From: Anastatus disparis
Lineage: Eukaryota > Arthropoda > Insecta > Hymenoptera > Eupelmidae
Direction: 5' to 3'
DNA: 64,000 nt
Assembly: GCA_017163975.1 (NCBI GenBank)
Contig: JAFFSR010000292.1
Coordinates: 193,501 to 257,500 of the forward strand
The position numbers and the translations under genes are program-made. Numbering within the stretch: position 1 is the first letter of the stretch; every line of letters starts with the position of its first letter. Positions 44,290-56,200 of the stretch are shown here, piece after piece. The notes under the pieces were generated by a model. It was not told the origin of the DNA. It was given only the letters and a program-made list of their open reading frames with translations, and searched no databases.

Positions 44290-45720
44290 ACAAATAAAAT
44301 GGATTCACCATCTCAAACTTGACCTATTGCCAAATTATGTGAGATTTTGAAGGTTCTCGAGAGGGTAGTGCACACTCAACTGCATTCACATCTTGATACA
44401 AATACCTTGCTTGACCCTCTCCAGACAGGTTTTTGAAAGGCAAATGGTACACAGACAGCACTTCTGAAACTTCTTGAAGATGCTCGTCATGCTATTGATA
44501 AAAGGATGATAACAGTTTTGTTTCTATTCGATTTCTCGAAGACATTTGATACGATACCTCATTCGAGACTTTTTTTTAAAGCTCCGTGCACTTAATTGTT
44601 CCAACTCTGTTATTAACTGGTTTGCATATTATTTGAGAGGCAGGCACTATTCTGTTCCTGATCTTGAAAACATGGTGGGTGAATGGGTCTCCTGCGCAGC
44701 TGGGGTACCACAAGGAAGTGTCTTGGGTTCTTTACTCTTCTCGATTTACATAAACGACCTTCCATTGGTACTTTCCGAAACTCAGCACATTCTTTTTGCT
44801 GACGACCTACAGCTCTACCATTCTTTTCTCCCGATTAATTTGGACCACGAGGTTGATTTCATAAATCACGAGGTGTCTGCTGTGGTAAAATGGGCAAATG
44901 AAAATCAATTATCCTTGAACCCCAGCAAAATGCAAGCTATATTTCTTGGTAGTGAGCGATATATTTCGAGAATCGAACTTTCAACCTGTCCTAAAATCTT
45001 TTTAAATAATGTTCCTATAGCATATACTGATGTTGTCAAGATCTTGGGAGTCTGGATCAGTAGTTCTTTAAACTGGAGTAAACAAATTAACTCAGTTGTT
45101 GGTCGTATTTTTGAAACGCTTCAGTCTCTCAAGTTCCATAGACATGTTTTGACGAGAAAGGTCAAAAAGGAGCTTGTTGAGGCCTTGATCTTTCCGATTA
45201 TTGACTAATGTAGTGTAGTTTATGATGACTTGACTCAAACGCTAAACTCAAACTCCATCGTGCTTTTAATGCTTGCGTAAGATTTGTGTTTAGCAACATT
45301 GGCAGACGTGATAGGGTCACCCCTTTTTTACTTGAACTGGGATGGTTATCAATCAGTAATAGGCGGCTTTATTTTAAAGCAGTTCTTGCACATACTATTA
45401 TATCACACCGAAATCCACTATACCTTGCTACAAAGTCTGTTCGTGCAAATGTTGATGCACTTGTTAGGTCGTCAAGTAGGCTAGCTTCTCGTTTACTTGT
45501 GTGCCCAGTAATAAGAACAGCCGCTATGTTAAACTCATTTACCTACACACCATCTTCATACGTCAATGAAAACAGTGATTTATTCATGGATTTTCACATG
45601 GGGCATACTTTGTTCATTAAATCACGCCTATATAACAAACTAATAACAGACGAGCGTTCAGAGTGGCAGAGTACACTGAGTACTCAATGAATGTGGTTTA
45701 TACATACGCGAAAAACACGT
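44290..45720 (+). pseudogene. LINE-B reverse transcriptase core and C-terminus
   Basis: After stops, the sequence reads LLDPLQTGF, TQTALLKLLEDA and FLFDFSKTFDTI (RT motif A, catalytic Asp kept). The open frame 44546-45208 then has GVPQGSVLGSLLFSIYINDL and FADDLQLY (motif C, both Asp kept), LSLNPSKMQAIFLG, KILGVWISSSLNW and LVEALIFPIID. The C-terminal region continues in a third frame (45286-45690) with RRDRVTPFLLELGWLSI and similar. The catalytic residues are intact, but at least three frame breaks inactivate it. Confidence 0.85.
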
Positions 45721-45980
45721 TCTATTATGATCTATAGTAATAATGGACCTCAATTGACTGTTCACTTGTGGAGATAGTAATAACAGCTAATAAATTCAAG
45801 AATATATTGAGTTTACAAATTTATAGTTATTTAAACCAATTATCTTAAATGCAAATTTATATTTAAACTTTTATTGTTGATCTACGACGGATTATTTTTA
45901 TTGTTTTATTAGAAATTCTATTGATGTTGTTCACTATTTTGCATTATATATTAACCTTTGTATACTATTGTAAATCGATA

Positions 45981-46009
45981 AGGTCATACGGGGTTTAACC
46001 CCACGACCT
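45981..46009 (+). other. LINE-B 3' stem-loop and tail
   Basis: AGGTC..CGGGG TTTAA CCCC..GACCT forms an imperfect stem-loop just before AAATAAATG and a short AATC repeat tail at about 46020-46035. A 3' stem-loop that the element's own reverse transcriptase recognises is known in L2/CR1-group LINEs; its role here is inferred from position. Confidence 0.5.
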
Positions 46010-46381
46010 GAAATAAATGTTTTAATTAATCAATCAATCTCTCTCTCTCTTGTACGCGTTCTGTTGGGTCTACTGCTCTCTATTCTTCACTTGGAAGAAC
46101 GCCTACTCCTACACCGACTGACACGATCTTCTCTAAAATGAAAAAATTCAATAAATTGGACGGCATAGATGATAAAATCACTTCTATTGGTTCTCAACCA
46201 CAACTAACAAAAAGATTTTTTTTAAATTATTTTATCCATAATCAGAAATTGTGTAATTTCCTTTGTGAGAAGAAAATACATATTAAAATTCAGAGGTGAG
46301 ATAGTAGTGAGACTCAGTGAGGTTATATGAGGAAACCCGATACTAGCGCCACCAATTAGGCTCTGATCCAAATTAATTTAA

Positions 46382-47990
46382 CCCTTAATGGTCACACCTC
46401 TTAAAAATCACGTAATGGTCACACGGGGTGTGGCATACCCCAGCAACTTTGCGACGCGATAAAAAATAGTAAAAAGCTATATGATGGAACGAAAGAATTC
46501 CAGCATATACTTTGAACCTTCCTTTAAAAAAACTCATAGGTTTCATAATGATCAATTAATTTTAAATATTATAAAAAATTATTGAAAAAAAAACTGAAAA
46601 AATCTTCTTTTTTCACTAAAATTGCTATAACTCGGTCAATTTTGAAGTTATAAAAAAAATAAAAAAAGGTTTTTAAACTAGAAACAGATACCTTCAAAAC
46701 CATATATAGTACATTCTGGTCCTTTCCAAAAAGTATATTTATTTTGAGGATTGAAAGTGGGATTTTTTTGAAAAAAATAAAAACAAAAATTCCTCTAAAA
46801 AAATGAATTGTATTAAAACATTATTGAATTAAAAATTAAAAATATATTAAAATAATTTAAAAAATACATAAATTTTATAACGAATACAAAATTATTCAAG
46901 ACCGTAAGCACAATCAGTGCATATATAGGCACGATGTTCATCGCATATCGGCCGATCACAATCAGGGCATTTTAGCCACGTTTTCCGATCTTTAGAGCGT
47001 ATACAAAGTTGACACCTCGTTTGTTTGTCACATCTTAAACGCCCTCTTTCTTCTTCAACTCTTTTTCTAACTGTTAGAAGATCAGCGATTGCGATCCTTA
47101 TGTCTTTTCGCAGAGACGGGACGGTGAAGCGCTCCTGTAAATAAAGCTTTGAGAGGTACTGAAATAAACCGGTTAAACATTGGTCTACTGTAAGGTTACT
47201 ACTGAGCCCTCGTTTCATGTTGTAACATTTTTTTAGAATTCTGGCATTAACAGCAGCCTGATCTAACATGCCAAAAAAAAATCGCATAGGCCACCTATTG
47301 GTCCTGTGTGTTACTGTGAAATTATAATATAACATGTCAAAACAATCGGTTCCACCTTTGTTGCGATTGTAAAAATCAACAATGGCAGGGTTTTCTTCAA
47401 CAACTTCAGTGTTACCGTGTAAATGTGTTGAAAGTAATAAGACTATTTTATTTTTTTTTTGGGTGTATGATACTAATGTCATATCATTGGTATACGCATA
47501 TTTCACTGCTGGTATCTGTTTCTTTTCAGCAACTTTCATCTCCTGCGGTATTTCTCTCTTATTTTTTCTTACAGTTCTAATGATGGTCATACTATATGGC
47601 GGCTGGAGCATATTTTGTACCATTGGGATTGATGTGAACCAATTATCACAAGTAACATTGCGATGGGTACCATAAATTGGCTTTGTGATTTCTTTGAAAA
47701 AGTACTCCGATACCGATTCATTTCTTGGTGTACTTGTTTTACCAAGATAAGGTATTGCATTATACTGAAACAATACAAAATGAAAAAAATTGTAATAAAT
47801 ATTATTTTATTATGAAAATAATTGTAATAAATTAAAAATTTATAATGAAAAAAAATTACCATGTAAGATGTAGTTGCATCATTTAAGCTTATAATTTTGA
47901 GACCATATTTGTCGGGCTTCGACTTAATATACATACGAAAAGAACATCGCCCACGAAAATTCGCTAATTCCTTATTGATTTATTGCTAAT
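46382..47990 (-). mobile_element. 5'-truncated piggyBac-like transposon
   Basis: The element's 3' terminus (lower coordinates) starts right after TTAA at 46378-46381 with CCCTTAATGGTCACAC, and TAATGGTCACAC is repeated about 30 bp inward as a subterminal repeat. The minus-strand transposase fills 46892-47990. No matching terminus is seen beyond 47990, where sequence becomes plain A/T, so the 5' part is lost. It could not move by itself without its other end. Positions 46440-46890 hold its 3' non-coding region with no gene. Confidence 0.75.
46892..47990 (-). pseudogene. piggyBac-like transposase, C-terminal two thirds with one intron
   Basis: PiggyBac transposases cut and paste DNA at TTAA with a DDD catalytic core. 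Exon 1 fragment (about 47990-47861) reads ELANFRGRCSFRMYIKSKPDKYGLK and ends ATG|GTAATT. An intron of about 92 bp ends TTGTTTCAG. The downstream exon (to 46892) has CDNWFTSI (second-region catalytic Asp), GGTDCFDMLYYNFTVTHRTNRWPMRFFFGMLDQA (third Asp) and a C-terminal Cys-rich domain (CQLC...CPDCDRPIC...CTDC) typical of the family. The downstream exon is open for ~290 residues, so loss is recent or weakly damaging, but the N-terminus is absent. Fragments of this kind are sometimes domesticated; nothing here shows that. Confidence 0.85.
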
Positions 47991-48362
47991 ATTATAGAGT
48001 TATTAAAAAAGTTTGTTGGTATAAATTCTAACTTAGTGAAAAATTCATAATTAATAGTTTATTTGCAAAATCCTTTGAAACTGTTTTTTTTTCGTGTAAC
48101 TTTTCTTTGATTTATAATTTTTAGTTATTAAATTTGTGAAGATAATAAAGTACTAAAGTTAAATATTTGAAATACCTAATTACTTTAAAAATAAAAATCA
48201 TAGTATTTGAATTTTTGGATATATATAGAGAGCATATATTAAATTACTACAAAGTATATAACCTCACTTTCACGAAATACCTATTGAAGGTCAGAGAGAG
48301 AAAGAATAAGAGGACATTTGACACTAGCGCCACCAACAGGAAGATTGCGTAATCTGGGATAC

Positions 48363-49350
48363 GCACTGCTGTTCGAGCCCCCACCTTTACATAACCTAAA
48401 AAAAATTATATTGAGCACGTGTTGTACCCGTTGTTCAATTTTTATAGTATTAAGTAGAGTCAAATTATTATTATTGCTTAACAGTTTAAACTAATAATTC
48501 TCTTTTGTAATTTAGCAATAGTTTTTTTTTATTTTTAACTTAACCTAAATTTACCTAAAGAACTTGTTTTATAAAGGAATTTGTCTATGGATTAACTTAA
48601 ATTCTTTTAATTAAATTATTTAAATTTGATTTAGTGGATTTTACTCTTTATTTTTAGACGTTTATTAATTTATTTCTTAAAGTGATCTTATAATTGGTTG
48701 ATATATTTGAGGTAGAGTATTTGATTCCCATATTATATTACTATTATTATCTTTGTAGGCTGGGGAATCTCAGAATTTAGGAGTTATAAACCAACTATTA
48801 TTTCTTATTTAAATATATATATTTATAACCTCCCAAATAAAACCCACCCTTACAACTGGCATGCTGTTCGAGCCCCCACCCTTACATAACCTAAAATATA
48901 CATTGAACACGTGTTGCACCCGTTGTTCAATTTCTACATTATTGAATAAAATTTAAATTATTATTATTGCTTAATAGTTTAAAATTAATAATTTTCTTCT
49001 GTAATTTTTTTTTGCATATTATAATTAAATTCAATAGTTTTTTTTGTTGCTTAACTTATAATTATCCAAAGACCTTGCTTTATAAAGTAACTGATTCAAA
49101 TTCTTTTAATTAAATTATTTAAAATTGTTTAGTAGATTTCATTCTTTATATTCATACTTTCATTAATTTATTTCTTGAAGTGATCTTATAATTGGTTGGT
49201 ATATTAGAGGTAGAATATTTAATTCTCTTATTATATCATTATTATTATTTTTGTAGGCTGGGAAATCTCAGGATTTGGGGTTTATAAACCAACTATTATT
49301 TCTTATTTAATTATACATCTCTCAGATAAAACTCACCCTTACAACTGACT
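48363..49350. repeat. Tandem duplication of a ~495-bp unit
   Basis: The phrase GCTGTTCGAGCCCCCACC starts at 48368 and again at 48863. Matching sequence follows in the same order: CACGTGTTGTACCCGTTGTTCAA, ATTATTATTGCTTAA, AAGTGATCTTATAATTGGTTG, TTGTAGGCTGGG and CACCCTTACAACTG. Two copies lie side by side (48363-48857 and 48858-49350) with moderate divergence. No coding sequence is recognisable; a 114-codon minus-strand frame at 49339-49683 is hydrophobic nonsense. 47991-48362 is A/T-rich. Confidence 0.8.
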
Positions 49351-50278
49351 ACATACTAATTTTCTTCCCAAAATGGCCGTTGGCTGCTTGTAAAGGACCC
49401 TCTGGGAAAGATGGCCAAGAGTTATGTGTAGATGGCACATGCGGAAAAAAGAAATTAAATTCTCGCAAACGTAATTATAAATCAATAACAAGATAGGTCC
49501 CACGCCGAGCGGAGCCAGCACACCAAACCACCACACGATCGTAATTAAAGCACGTAGATAAACCCACAATAATACCCAAAAATCAATAAAAAACACATAA
49601 TCTAAATAAACAATCAAACAGCAAACAACACCACATATGTAAATAAAACAACAAACAACAACACACATATAATCGAAAAACAATCAAATCAAAACTCACA
49701 CCCGAGATAATCGAAAAATAAAACTAACAAAACCCATCAAAAAACGATATCATTTTTTTAAATTATCATACTATATTAAAAAAAATTAAACGTTATTATA
49801 CCCGCAGCGCTACACAGCTATCTCTCTCTCACAGCCCAAACCACCCTTTTGTTCACAACTCCCAATATATATTTTTTATTTCTGTTTTCATTCTTTATTA
49901 AGTATTTAATTTTTGATTGATTTTCTACTATATCATTTGAAAGACATTTCTACGTATTATATATATACAGAGTGTTTGATCTATTTCGATATTACTTTTG
50001 AACAGTATAATAAAGTGCGAATTTCTACTAGTACTTTTTACACAGTTCAAAAGTTTATAGCTCCCTAATGGTTGAAAACCAGCCACGCATCAAAAAAATA
50101 TATATATATGTAATAACAATAATCTAATTTTTAACTTAACCAAAAGATAACAATGCAACAATTTAAATAACGAAGTAAACTTTAACAAATTTTTTTAAGA
50201 ATAGCGAAAAAGAACACCCGTATAACACGATGACTGGAACGACAAAAGGATTCAGACAGCCGATACAATACAAAAGTT
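49351..50278. other. Non-coding stretch
   Basis: A/C-rich on the plus strand around 49430-49730, then A/T-rich with a short TA run near 49957-49970 and 50100-50110. A phrase ACAGAGTGTTTGATCTATTTC (49969-49989) looks like a decayed transposon end but could not be assigned. Confidence 0.3.
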
Positions 50279-50938
50279 ATGATAGCAGCGGTCCAGGAAG
50301 TATCCTCTGAAGATAGTGAGACTCATCATAGCGGAAAAAGCAACAAAAGGAGAAAAAATGAAAGGAATAAAAAGCGTAATCAGAATGAAGTAGCAGCAAC
50401 TAGCGAGAAAGAAGATAATCAAGTCATAGCAGCGGTTGTAGATATAAAGAAAGAAAGCTCAGAACAAAATAAGATTGATAATTACGATGCAAAAGGAACT
50501 ACGAACGACAATCATGAAAAACAAGCACCACAAAATAACAGTTACTAAAGAAGGCCTAGTTACGGAAATCAAGGTCGAGTTAGATGGAATCCACTAAGAA
50601 ATGGAGGTTATAACGGATCCCAAGGTTCAAGATATCAACCACAATCTCGGCAGCATGCATCTAACTATGATAGATCTGACAGTTGTTATCATTGCCGCCA
50701 GGATGGACATAGAATGCACGAATGTCCAACGATAACCTGCTACTGTTGTAAAGCACTTGGACATAGTGCAGATTATTGTCCTAGCAGGCCTAGCAGAAAC
50801 AACCAGAGTCAGATCTACTGCCAAGTCTGTAATATGCCAAACGTAACGTTTCTGAACTGTGTGACTTGCGCACCATTAAGACAAACCTGGGAAAACAGAT
50901 CAGCAGGGGGACCGTCACGTCCCACACCCCCCTCATGA
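50279..50938 (+). pseudogene. LTR-retrotransposon Gag with two zinc knuckles
   Basis: One frame, broken by a single TAA at 50546-50548, runs through a charged Lys/Glu-rich region, then a Gln/Arg/Gly-rich stretch, then two CCHC zinc knuckles (CYHCRQDGHRMHEC and CYCCKALGHSADYC, about 50687-50780) and a third Cys pair (CQVCNMPN). Gag nucleocapsid parts bind the element's RNA. The start is not established because the N-terminal capsid-like part is not seen upstream. The orientation is opposite to the pol remnant at 53282-56362. Confidence 0.75.
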
Positions 50939-51666
50939 GCCACCCAGGGACGTCAATCAACGACAACGACCCACCAGAGATGAAAGAGTCGTTGAAACAA
51001 AACAATGAAGAATTGAAGAAGATTGGAAATAGGATAGAAAACGAAGATAATGTAGTAGACAAAATGGATAATGAAGATAAAGAAGATAGGAAAATAATAG
51101 CGGATTTGCTGAAGATTAATATAAATGATGAAGAGTTGTTTAGGAAAGCGGAAAGGGAAGCCAAAAAGATAAACCCTTACCAGACCTATAATAAAAGAAT
51201 CGCTCAGAAGGGCATAAACGAGGGAATTTCATGCTGGTCGAATCAAGGAAGTTTATCTACAGAAGATTACTCAGCGCAGAAAATTAATGAACTTCGGTTT
51301 AGAGCACAAGGGAATTCCAGAACCCACGCTTATGGTGATGGCTGGTCAACAATCTCAGATAAAGAAGAAACTGAAATGAATCAGGATTTTAAGCGTGAAT
51401 TAGAAGAAATAGTACGAGATTTGAAGAATGAGATAATAGAGGCAACGAAAGTACCTACCACCGATGCAGAGGCTATAGAAAAACCGGTTGGTCTTGATAA
51501 TGGTCCTGGTTTTGCCGAAAACATCGACAATTCAACGAAGCTAGATAACTTCGCAAAAATTGTCGATAAATCTGCAAAACAAGGGGGGGGGGAGAGGCTG
51601 TGCCAAGCACATCAAATTCCCTCTCCCACAGTTACTATATTCTCAACTCTATACTATAATCTCTAA
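50866..51666 (+). CDS. Acidic, helical ORF overlapping the Gag end, function unknown
   Basis: It overlaps the last 73 bases of the Gag frame in another register (+2). It is rich in Glu, Asp, Lys and Asn with coiled-coil character (EELKKIGNRIENEDN, EEIVRDLKNEIIEATK) and includes a GINEGISCWSNQGS segment. There is no protease or RT motif, so it is not pol. It ends after a run of ten G (51583-51592) whose length could shift the frame. It may be the C-terminal Gag extension or a separate small retroelement ORF. From 51667 to 51925 nothing was recognised. Confidence 0.45.
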   Translation: MRTIKTNLGKQISRGTVTSHTPLMSHPGTSINDNDPPEMKESLKQNNEELKKIGNRIENEDNVVDKMDNEDKEDRKIIADLLKININDEELFRKAEREAKKINPYQTYNKRIAQKGINEGISCWSNQGSLSTEDYSAQKINELRFRAQGNSRTHAYGDGWSTISDKEETEMNQDFKRELEEIVRDLKNEIIEATKVPTTDAEAIEKPVGLDNGPGFAENIDNSTKLDNFAKIVDKSAKQGGGERLCQAHQIPSPTVTIFSTLYYNL

Positions 51667-51925
51667 ATCACTATCAATTTAATTATTATTTTCTATATAT
51701 TTTACTCTGAATATAAACTATAAATATTTTAGCAATTAACTCACTCGGGTGGATCCTAATCAGGTCTTCGCTGGGAACAATGACGAAACCACCAATGCAA
51801 ACCAGCAATAAATAATTCATATATTTTGAACAACACAATGTTGATAAAACACTTAAGTAACACTGTTAAGTAAGGTACAAGATGAGTAACTTTTACTCTC
51901 AATTCATTCAAGTAAATTTAACAGC

Positions 51926-52060
51926 TTTTCCCGGTTTTGCTCGTCATCATTTACCTCGAGCATAAGTGTGTGGTGTGTGTCTATACTCCGGGTGTGTGGG
52001 TGTATGTAAGTGTCTAGCAATCAGTGCCACGGCGTGTACGTCATTGAAGCATTGAAGATG
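51926..52060. repeat. ~130-bp direct repeat, first copy (second at 52522-52650)
   Basis: TTTTGCTCGTCATCATTTAC through CAATCAGTGCCACGGCGTGT and GTACGTCATTGAAG recurs at 52522-52650 in the same order, about 596 bp later. The pair encloses a more GC-rich block. It could mark two fragments of one LTR or a tandem duplication within it. Confidence 0.75.
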
Positions 52061-52174
52061 GTTCCATTTAAATTTACATTTAGAATGCTCCATGTACTTG
52101 ATTTTGATTATTCTTCATGACAACTTCATCACTATCTCTCTTCAGCGCTCGATTCTTTCATCTTCCATCACTCT

Positions 52175-52285
52175 CGCTCTCGATTCTACGTATTTCCATA
52201 TATAATACTCATGCTGCTCTCTATTTCTACATTGTCCCATATATAATATTCATGCTGCTCTCGATTTCTACATAGTTCCATATAT
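52175..52285. repeat. Three-unit minisatellite (~47 bp)
   Basis: The unit 'CGATTTCTAC...TCCATATATAAT...CATGCTGCTCT' is present two and a half to three times, with small differences. It lies between the two direct repeats at 51926 and 52522. Confidence 0.65.
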
Positions 52286-52521
52286 ATGTCCATATAATAA
52301 CGTATATATGAACTGGATGCATAAACTATAGCTGGCTCCCCTTTTTCTGTGATCCTTTACTCTCCTTACTTGTGACTCGATTTCCCTTTTCTTTCTTTCT
52401 ACCGTTGCCTCTTTCTATCGATTCCGTTATTGATCGTCAATTTTCGTCGCGAATCGGTCACTTTCATCTTTACTGACGCTTCCTCTTTACTCTCGAGCAC
52501 GTGTTTCTAACGTTCCGCGTC

Positions 52522-52650
52522 GTTTTCCGGTTTTGCTCGTCATCATTTACCTCGAGTATAAGTGTGTGGTATGTGCCTATACTCCGAGTGTGTGAGTGTA
52601 TGTAAGTGTCCAGCAATCAGTGCCACGGCGTGTACGTCATTGAAGATGGC
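52522..52650. repeat. ~130-bp direct repeat, second copy
   Basis: Same sequence as 51926-52060 with about ten visible differences (GTGTGTGGTATGTGCC against GTGTGTGGTGTGTGTC). Sequence from 52651 to 52953 shows no supported gene. Confidence 0.75.
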
Positions 52651-52953
52651 GACATACACGAGCACTGACAGCTCATACTCATCAATAAAGTGTTTTATTC
52701 TTTAGATATATTCTGTGCACTAGTGTTGAAGAGTTGCAGCCTTCTTCGTGGCTTAACTCCTAGTGCCTCATGGAAAATCGACGAAGAGTGTGGCTTTTTC
52801 CATCACCATGTGTTTTATTTTGTAGGTTAGGTTGCCCTATACCTCTGTCTCTTTCTACCGGTAAGTCGTCTGCTTTTTCAACTCGCGTGTTCCTCAAAAC
52901 AAAACAAACAAAGAAATAAAAATGATCAGTTATAATTATTAAACTTAATAGTC

Positions 52954-53045
52954 GGTTTGGGGAGTTCATTTCGGGTCAAATCTTTCTCTCTGATTCTATT
53001 GAATAGATTTGTTATGGAGATGCAATAAATGCATTACAAATTCCC
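52954..53045. repeat. ~90-bp dispersed block, shared with 60850-60936
   Basis: The block contains CTTTCTCTCTGATTCTATTG, AATAGATTTGTTATGGAGAT and CAATAAATGCAT and recurs at 60850-60936 with few differences. Here it lies downstream of the gypsy integrase; there it abuts the truncated start of LINE-C. It is probably an LTR or 3' UTR fragment. 53046-53281 is non-coding. Confidence 0.7.
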
Positions 53046-53281
53046 CTCTCTATGACCGGAACACTTTACAAGTGGGTCGTCCATCTCATTAAAACATGAA
53101 AAAAATTAAGACTCTACTCTATGAAATAGGCTGCTTGCCTTTAAAATAATTAAAGAAAGAAAAGTCACGTCACCAAATCGCGCTCACATAAACCATTGAT
53201 ATCTCTTATATTTTATTTATAATAAACCTAACCTCAATGACTACTAATACTCTTTATTATTTCATTTTTATCTCGCTCTAC

Positions 53282-56200
53282 TCATTCTCTCATACACACA
53301 CACAGGTGAATGTTTAAATGGGTGATAAATAAGGATTTAAGGAATCTCTCATCTACTAGACTATCTCTCATCTCTAAAACATATACTACAGGTGATTGCA
53401 CCTCAATAATACGAAATGAACCTTTATATTTTGGAGCGAACTTCGTAGAGAAGCCTTGTGCTCCTTTTGATAACACCTGTGTTCTTCTCAAAACTTGATC
53501 TCCTATATTGAACCTTACGTCTCTTTTATTCTGGTCATATCTCTTGGCTTGCTTATTTTGAGCTTCATCAATATGTCTAGCTACCAAATCTATCAAAGCA
53601 TCCAATCTCTTTAATCGATCTTTCCAGATTTTTAAATCTAATTTTAACTTATGTCCTCTGGTCTCAATTTCTCTTTGTAAACTCTTTACTGGTGCAGGAT
53701 TACGACCACAATTCAGAAATGCTGGTGATACTTTAGTTGAAGCTTGTGTAGCTGTATTAATAGCATGTCTGAACTCATGTAGATGCTTGTCCCAGTCTCG
53801 ATGATCTGATCCAACAAAGATCGAAATCATAGTTTTTAAAGTCCTATTTGTTCTCTCGATTGGGTTGGCCTGGGGGTGATATGGTGAAGTAGTCGCATGC
53901 TTCACACCATACTCGTCTAAAGTACTCTTTAACCACTTATCATCAAACTCTTTACCATTATCAGTTACTAAATAATCAGGAGCTTCCCATCTAAACAATA
54001 TCAACTCTTCAAATGCTCTCGAGACTCCTTTACCATCTGTAGTTCTCAATGCTTTTAGCTCTATCCAGCGAGCGAACAAATCTTGGAATACTAGTACCTA
54101 TTTATACTGGTTCTTACTCTTAGGAAACTCCATGCAATCAGCTGCTACTACAGCCCATGTTCTCTCGACAATTCTCTTTCCCATCAAACCTTGAGCACCT
54201 GTTTGCATGAATTTATGTCATACCACGCTCCTGGCCAATAATATTCTCTAATCACTCGACCATAAGTTTTCTCTATACCAAAATGTCCTAATGAGGCTTC
54301 TTTATGGGCATGACTTATCACTCTCTCTCAATACTCTGTTCGCACAACTAATCTCCAGTCTTTTTCTCGAAAAGTCACTGGATCTAGCAAGCTATCTCTT
54401 TTCAAGTAATATAACAAATCATCTTCCAATTTCCAATTTGGAAACTCTTTAGGAAAATGTTTTACTTCCTCTACTCTAGATAGATACCATGGATCTTCTA
54501 TAGTGGTGAAACCAGCCACCTCTTCATTTTCTAACTTGAAACCTCTCGATAAAGCATCTGGGCTATGATTAAGAGCATCTTTTCTGTGTATAATTTTGAA
54601 GCCCCATTGCTGTAACTCTAAAACCCAACGAGCAGGCCTACCAATTGGATCTTTAAAGTTTCTGAACTACTTTAGAGCGCTATGGTCGGTGTATACTGTT
54701 AAGTGATACCCATCTAAATAAGGTCTTAACTTCTTTATTGCCCATATTAATGCAAGACCCTATATCTCTGTTACGGTATAATTTTTCTCTGCTTTACTCA
54801 AGACTCGACTGATATACACTATAGGATGATCTCCATCTTCACTTTCTTGTGTTAGCACAGCTCCTATGGCATAATCGCTAGCATCACCATATACCAAAAA
54901 TGGCTTCCTGAAATCTGTTCTTGCTAAGACTGATGCTTGAGTAAGTGCTCTTTTTAGGTTTTCAAAAGCTCGCTCTTGATCCTCACCCCAGGTCCAGGTT
55001 TGACCTTCATGTAGTAGATTTACCAACGGGATTTTCATCTCTGACTCGTTCTCTATGAATATCGAATACCAACCCACTATCCTCGAGAAACGTCTCAATT
55101 ATTTAATAGTTTTAAGAGCAGGATAATTCAGTACTGGTGATATTTTTTCTGAATCTGGTCTCAACCCATCTCTATCTAGTTTGTATCCCACGTAAGTTAC
55201 ACTCGAACATCAAAATTCACATTTTTCATTGTTCACGACTAGACCTGCACTTACTAATCTCTTTAACACGATTTCGACTCACTTTAAATGTTCTTCGAAC
55301 GTTTCTGTCACGATAATGATATCGCCTAGATATCCAAAGACATATGGCTCGAATTCTGGACCAAATAAGGCGTTGACAAGTCTTTAGGAGGTCATCGGTG
55401 CGTTAGTTAGGCCAAATGGGAGACGTTTAAATTAGAATAGTCCTAATCTAAACACTGCAACGGTTGTGTATTTGCGACTCTCTTGGCTCAACATTACCCG
55501 GAAATACGCTTGTTCTAGATCTATTTTAGTAATATATCTTGGTTTTCTTAATTTGTCTGAAATAGAATCCATACTCTGAATTGGATAAGCATCAGGTTTA
55601 GTGACTTTATTTACGTCTTGAAAATCAACACATAACCTATACTTTCCGTTAGGTTTCCTGACAATCACTGGCTCACTACTCCATTCAGTCGCTGATTTCT
55701 CGATAATATTCTGCGCCAGCATTCTCTTGACCTCCTTTTGTGCCACTTGAAGTTTGTATGGTGACATAAGTCTTGGGCGTCGTTTAATCGGCCTAACTCC
55801 AGGCTCGATCTCTATATGATGCTCTATTAATGTAGCGATTCCTGGTACTTTTGATGGTGGTGGTATTCAAGCACACTCTCCAAAAATACCTGCTTTACTC
55901 TCAGAAAGATAATTTGAACATTTTCTCCACTCTCCATCTGGAACTCTCCATAAATCTTGACCTAGTTTTACTTCTAAGTCTCATTTTCGGTAGAAATCCA
56001 TACCAAGAACCATATCGTGTTCCATTTGTCTTGCAACCTTGATCTCCATGGGCTGTACTACTGCATCAACGTCTAATACGACCTCTAGTACACTCAAAAG
56101 TTTTGATCTGGCTCCAGTTACTGTCTTGATTGATAAGTTGCTAGGTTTTAATCTGTCTCAAAATTCTCTTCTCTGTCGTACTGGGTACGACTTTCCCCCC

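Larger units (their letters stand above)
41491..46035 (+). mobile_element. LINE-B, CR1/Jockey-group non-LTR retrotransposon, nearly full length
   Basis: In order: ORF1 with a zinc finger and coiled coil, an apurinic-type endonuclease, a reverse transcriptase and a C-terminal region, all on the plus strand. A 3' hairpin (45981-46009) and a short AATC-repeat tail (about 46020-46035) follow. Every ORF is broken by frameshifts and stops, so it is an inactive copy that kept its full layout. No target duplication was identified. Confidence 0.82.

Noticed and set aside
48368..48385. tRNA B-box (GTTCGAGCCCC) suggesting a tRNA gene or SINE
   Set aside because: No matching A-box or cloverleaf could be folded upstream; the word is simply part of the 495-bp duplication.
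49339..49683. 114-codon hydrophobic minus-strand protein
   Set aside because: Composition-driven frame crossing the end of the tandem duplication; no domain, no splice or start evidence.
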